8,820 nt of DNA, taken from an uncultured Moraxella sp. GTDB taxonomy: Bacteria; Pseudomonadota; Gammaproteobacteria; Pseudomonadales; Moraxellaceae. The position numbers were made by a program, and so were the translations under genes. Positions 5,356-8,820 of the stretch are shown piece after piece. Below the pieces are notes generated by a model, which saw only the letters and a list, made by a program, of their open reading frames with translations, had not been told where the DNA came from and did no database searches. Positions within the stretch are counted from its first letter, which is position 1, and every line of letters begins with the position of its first letter. The stretch is from NCBI GenBank assembly GCA_916720335.1, contig CAKAQU010000072.1, forward strand, positions 1 to 8,820, written 5' to 3'.

Positions 5356-8259
5356 ATGACCGTCATTTCTCAAAATCTTATTCCAAGCCTTGCTCATCTT
5401 GATGTCAGCCATGTTGATACCCAAAAACCGCCTGTAGTTTTGGTTGATGGGTCTTATTATTTGTTCCGTTGTTATCATGGGCTGCCGCCTCTTCAAAATT
5501 CTCAAGGGCTACCCACCAATGCCATTCGAGGTGTTTTAACCGCTTTAAATCGGTTAATACAATTACATAAGCCCACCTATATGGCAGTTGCTTTTGATAC
5601 AAAAACACCTACATTTCGTCATCAACTATCTAAAGACTATAAAGCCAATCGCAAACCGATGGAAGATGATTTGGTAAAACAAATTCCCTTTATTCATCAG
5701 CTTATCAAATTGTTAGGGATTCCGATGGTGGTGTTTGAAGGTTATGAGGCAGATGATATTATTGGCACATTGGCTTATCGCGCCTGCGTTTTGGGACATC
5801 CTGTGGTGATTTCAACGGGTGATAAAGACATGGCGCAGCTGGTGAATGATGTGGTAGTTTTGGAGGATAATTTTAAAGGTACAGTAATTGATAAAGATGC
5901 GGTATTTGCTAAATTTGGCGTTCATGCAACTCAAATTGCCGATTATTTAACGTTGATGGGCGATAGTGTTGATGGTATTACTGGCATTCCAAAAGTTGGA
6001 CAAAAAACCGCCGCAAAACTGTTGGATGAATACAATAATATTGAAAATATCATTGCGCATGTTCATGATATCAAGGGTAGCGTGGGCAAAAGTCTTATTG
6101 CGCACCAACATGAAATCCCTTTAAATCGTCAATTAGCAACCATTGTAACTAATTTGGATTTGTCAATTGATTTTTCAGCATTAAAACTGGATATCTGTGA
6201 TGCCGTATCAACAAAAGAGCAATTTGCTCGTGTGCAAGAATTGCATCAGTTGTATCAGACATTAGAATTTAGAACTGAAATTAAGCAAACCGTTAAATTG
6301 CTAGAAAACTATACCGAAAACAATCTAACACAAAATAACCCATCACAACCAGTTCAAAACTTATTCACCACAACTAAACAAAATGATTTATCCACCCTAA
6401 AAGTACCATCTTTGCCCGATAGTGCGCCTATTTATAAAACCATTGATACACGAGCTGATTTTGAGCAACTGATGGCTAAACTGTCGCAAGCAGCATATTT
6501 TGCAATAGATACCGAAACCACCAGCAAACATTGGCAAAAATCACAGCTGGTTGGTATTAGTATCAGTTTGGCAAATTATGAGGGTTTTTATATTCCTGTT
6601 GGGCATACAGCTGATTTTGATTTGTTATTAGAAGAACAATTGCCTTTGCAGATGGTGTTATCAGCTTTAAAACCCATTTTACAAAACCCAAACATTGGCA
6701 AAATTGGGCAACATTTAAAATACGATAGCCACATCTTTAAAAATTATGGTATTGAATTAAATCATTGGTTTTTTGATACTATGTTGGCAAGCTATGTGAT
6801 TAATAGCACAGCAACTTACCATAATATGGACGATTTGGCAAAACATTATTTAAATATTCAAACCACAACCTTTGAAGATGTTGCAGGAAAAGGGGTAAAG
6901 CAATTAACCTTTGATAAAATAGATATTCAAACAGCCAGTAAATACGCTTGTGAAGATGCAGACATTACCTATCGGTTGTTTAGTATTTTTGATAGTTATT
7001 TGCAAAAAGATAAAAATGCCAATGAGCTTTTACAAAAAATAGAAATACCCGTAGCAAAAATTTTAACCCAAATGGAAGAAAATGGCGTATTAATCCATGG
7101 TGGTTTTTTAAATGAATTATCACAAAAGTTTGATGAAGAAATTTTTGCTTTAGAAAAAAAAGCCATAGAGATTGCAGGCGTGGATTTTAATCTGGCTTCT
7201 CCAAAACAGCTTGGGGAGATTTTATTTGAAAAATTGGGCATCAAAGGCGGTAAAAAAACCAAAACAGGACAATATTCTACTTCAGAATCAGTGCTTTCAA
7301 AAATCGACCATCCATTGGTTGAGACAATTTTGCAATACAGAGAGTTGGCAAAATTAAAAAGCACTTACACTGAAGCGCTGGCAAAGGCGGCTGACAAACA
7401 AGGTCGAGTACATACCAATTACCATCAAGCCTTGACCAGTACGGGTAGATTATCTTCATCCGAACCAAACTTACAAAACATTCCAATTCGCACCAGCACA
7501 GGACGAAACATTCGTAAAGCTTTTATCGCTCCAAAGGGCCGCAAAATTCTATCAGCAGACTATTCTCAGATTGAACTGCGATTGATGGCGCATTTTAGTG
7601 GTGATGCTAACTTGATTGAGGCATTTAAACAAAACTTAGACATTCATCAAGCAACAGCAGCTGAAATCATGGATAAACAGTTATCAGATGTCAGTGCCGA
7701 TGAGCGTCGGGCTGCTAAAGCGATTAATTTTGGTTTATTATATGGTATGGGTATTTTTGGGCTTGCCAAACAGCTTGGTGTGAGTAACGATGAAGCCAAA
7801 GAATACATTAAACGCTATTTTTCCAGATATCCAGAAATTAGCCAATATATGCAAAAAACCAAAGACACTGCTCAAAATCAAGGATATGTAGAAACGATTT
7901 TAGGGCGAAAATTGTACACACCTAATATTAATGCGGACAATTTTGTCGCCAAAGAGGCCGCTCAGCGTGCTGCAATTAATGCCCCCTTGCAAGGGTCAGC
8001 AGCAGAAATCATCAAACTTGCTATGATCGCAGTGGATAAAGTTTTACCAAAAGATAAGGCGTTAATGCTTTTACAGGTACACGATGAATTGGTTTTTGAA
8101 GTTGATGAAAGTACTACTGATCAAATTGGTCAATTAATTCAAAACGCTATGCAAAACGTACTAACAGATACAGCCGCAACGCTAGGGTGGCAGGTTGATT
8201 TTCGCGTGCCTTTAGTGGTTGAAATTGGTGTGGGTGATAACTGGCAAGAAGCCCATTAA
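5356..8259 (+). CDS. polA: DNA polymerase I (PolA)
   Basis: PolA fills gaps in excision repair and removes and replaces Okazaki-fragment primers. From ATG 5356 it has 967 residues, while an in-frame GTG at 5308 would give 983 (E. coli 928). I chose the ATG because the family core starts at VVLVDGSYYLFR (5434 onward) and the GTG overlaps a likely -10 box. Residue numbers below follow the 967 form. The 5'-3' nuclease domain (about 27-310) has LVDGSYYLFR, KANRKPM, EGYEADDIIG, STGDKDM and the helix-hairpin-helix GDSVDGITGIPKVGQKTA. An N/Q/T-rich linker (about 315-355) adds to the length. The 3'-5' exonuclease is intact: D385 and E387 (AIDTET), D457 (GQHLKYD), Y530 and D534 (YACEDAD). The usual Asn of exo II is His (453). 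The polymerase has motif A D735 (SADYSQIELR), motif B R784, K788, F792, Y796 (RRAAKAINFGLLYG), and motif C H909-D910-E911 (QVHDELVF). All three activities should be present. Confidence 0.96.
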   Translation: MTVISQNLIPSLAHLDVSHVDTQKPPVVLVDGSYYLFRCYHGLPPLQNSQGLPTNAIRGVLTALNRLIQLHKPTYMAVAFDTKTPTFRHQLSKDYKANRKPMEDDLVKQIPFIHQLIKLLGIPMVVFEGYEADDIIGTLAYRACVLGHPVVISTGDKDMAQLVNDVVVLEDNFKGTVIDKDAVFAKFGVHATQIADYLTLMGDSVDGITGIPKVGQKTAAKLLDEYNNIENIIAHVHDIKGSVGKSLIAHQHEIPLNRQLATIVTNLDLSIDFSALKLDICDAVSTKEQFARVQELHQLYQTLEFRTEIKQTVKLLENYTENNLTQNNPSQPVQNLFTTTKQNDLSTLKVPSLPDSAPIYKTIDTRADFEQLMAKLSQAAYFAIDTETTSKHWQKSQLVGISISLANYEGFYIPVGHTADFDLLLEEQLPLQMVLSALKPILQNPNIGKIGQHLKYDSHIFKNYGIELNHWFFDTMLASYVINSTATYHNMDDLAKHYLNIQTTTFEDVAGKGVKQLTFDKIDIQTASKYACEDADITYRLFSIFDSYLQKDKNANELLQKIEIPVAKILTQMEENGVLIHGGFLNELSQKFDEEIFALEKKAIEIAGVDFNLASPKQLGEILFEKLGIKGGKKTKTGQYSTSESVLSKIDHPLVETILQYRELAKLKSTYTEALAKAADKQGRVHTNYHQALTSTGRLSSSEPNLQNIPIRTSTGRNIRKAFIAPKGRKILSADYSQIELRLMAHFSGDANLIEAFKQNLDIHQATAAEIMDKQLSDVSADERRAAKAINFGLLYGMGIFGLAKQLGVSNDEAKEYIKRYFSRYPEISQYMQKTKDTAQNQGYVETILGRKLYTPNINADNFVAKEAAQRAAINAPLQGSAAEIIKLAMIAVDKVLPKDKALMLLQVHDELVFEVDESTTDQIGQLIQNAMQNVLTDTAATLGWQVDFRVPLVVEIGVGDNWQEAH

Positions 8260-8287
8260 TTGATAAATCAATCAAACAACAAACAAA

Positions 8288-8294
8288 AAGTGAG
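8288..8294 (+). promoter_or_regulatory. Ribosome binding site of lgt
   Basis: AAGTGAG lies 5 nt before the ATG at 8300, a moderate Shine-Dalgarno match that supports this start. It sits in the 40-bp gap after polA. A small inverted repeat (ATTGAT/ATCAAT, 8259-8272) at the polA stop has no T-run and is not a terminator. Confidence 0.5.
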
Positions 8295-8299
8295 ATAAT

Positions 8300-8820
8300 A
8301 TGGCTGTTGTACACCCACAGTTTAACCCTATTGCCCTAGATTTGGGCTTTATTCAAATGCATTGGTATGGGCTGATGTATTTATTGGCGTTTGCTTTTGC
8401 TTATGGACTGGCTTTATATCGTAGTAAACGGCGCGATGATTTTAATGCTGACATGATATCCGACCTTGTGTTTTTTGGAGCGATGGGCGTAATCTTGGGC
8501 GGTCGGATTGGTTATGTCATATTGTATAATTTTGATGAATTTTTATCCAATCCTCTATATTTATTTAAAGTATGGGAAGGGGGCATGTCCTTTCATGGTG
8601 GTTTTTTGGGTGTGGTGACTGCAATGTTTTGGTTTGCCAAAAAATACAAAAAATCCGTTTTTACTGTACTGGATTTTATCGCTCCTTGTGTGCCAACAGG
8701 ACTTTTTTTTGGAAGAATTGGTAATTTCATCAATGGCGAGCTTTGGGGGCGAGTATCCTCTGGTGACTATGGGTATTTGATGTATTTTCCACAAGCGGCT
8801 ACAGCAGATAATGAGCTTTT
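8300..8820 (+). CDS. lgt: Prolipoprotein diacylglyceryl transferase Lgt (5' part)
   Basis: Lgt moves diacylglycerol from phosphatidylglycerol to the lipobox cysteine of prolipoproteins, the first step of lipoprotein maturation in the inner membrane. The window holds the first 173 codons of a protein usually about 260-290 long, and the frame runs off the end open. Family landmarks match E. coli Lgt closely: HWYGLMY (21-27), LGGRIGYVILYNF (66-78), EGGMSFHGG (93-101, with H99 as the equivalent of E. coli H103), and GRIGNFINGELWGR (138-151, with R139, N142 and E147 as equivalents of R143, N146 and E151). Several membrane segments are visible. It starts 40 bp after polA on the same strand with no terminator between, so read-through from polA is likely. 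Confidence 0.96.
   Translation, partial: MAVVHPQFNPIALDLGFIQMHWYGLMYLLAFAFAYGLALYRSKRRDDFNADMISDLVFFGAMGVILGGRIGYVILYNFDEFLSNPLYLFKVWEGGMSFHGGFLGVVTAMFWFAKKYKKSVFTVLDFIAPCVPTGLFFGRIGNFINGELWGRVSSGDYGYLMYFPQAATADNEL

Noticed and set aside
5284..5608. Minus-strand open frames over the polA start
   Set aside because: They are antisense to the conserved nuclease domain of polA and show no ribosome site or known domain.
6712..6732. His instead of Asn in the exo II motif of PolA (GQHLKYD)
   Set aside because: The metal-binding Asp/Glu and Tyr residues are all present, and I recall His at this position in other gamma-proteobacterial PolA, so it is unlikely to be an inactivating change.
6996..7486. 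Open frames in other frames within polA
   Set aside because: These are shadows of an intact, strongly conserved polA polymerase domain.
8561..8794. 77-codon minus-strand open frame opposite lgt
   Set aside because: It overlaps the invariant Lgt segments HGG and GRIGNFINGELWG on the plus strand, so it is a shadow.
1..8820. Mobile element, CRISPR array, defence system or phage genes
   Set aside because: No transposase, integrase, regular repeat array or terminal inverted repeats with target duplication were found, and all large genes are core housekeeping or pilus genes.

Overview
The window looks like chromosomal DNA from a gamma-proteobacterium of the Moraxellaceae (Moraxella-like). This is an inference from three things: an AT-rich composition (roughly 40% GC by eye), type IV pilus genes of the Pseudomonas/Acinetobacter PilC-PilD type, and housekeeping proteins that align closely with the gamma-proteobacterial RecG, PolA and Lgt families. 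No transposase, integrase, tRNA, rRNA, CRISPR array or phage gene was seen. Apart from a few regulatory and small-ORF questions this is an ordinary core-genome stretch.

Layout. Bases 1-97 hold the last codons of a gene that best fits prolyl-tRNA synthetase (proS). A short gap with an extended -10 promoter leads to a small secreted PepSY-like protein (232-528). A strong hairpin at 561-602 acts as a shared, bidirectional terminator between this gene and the convergent pilC-pilD pair on the minus strand (2728 down to 614). PilC is the inner-membrane platform protein of the type IV pilus and PilD is the prepilin peptidase/N-methylase. The two genes are 3 bp apart and surely co-transcribed. The usual upstream partner pilB (assembly ATPase) is not adjacent.

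A 434-bp intergenic region (2729-3162) separates pilC from the divergent recG. It contains two candidate minus-strand promoters for pilC, a 15-bp palindrome sitting on one -35 box, further inverted repeats, a possible 39-codon small ORF and a candidate recG promoter. This is the part of the window least explained by known genes.

On the plus strand follow recG (3163-5259, Holliday-junction/fork-reversal helicase), polA (most likely 5356-8259, full three-domain DNA polymerase I) and the 5' part of lgt (8300 to the window end, prolipoprotein diacylglyceryl transferase). RecG and PolA both act in DNA repair and replication restart. Lgt starts lipoprotein maturation in the inner membrane. Spacing of 96 bp or less between these three allows co-transcription, but a perfect TATAAT box ahead of polA suggests it also has its own promoter.
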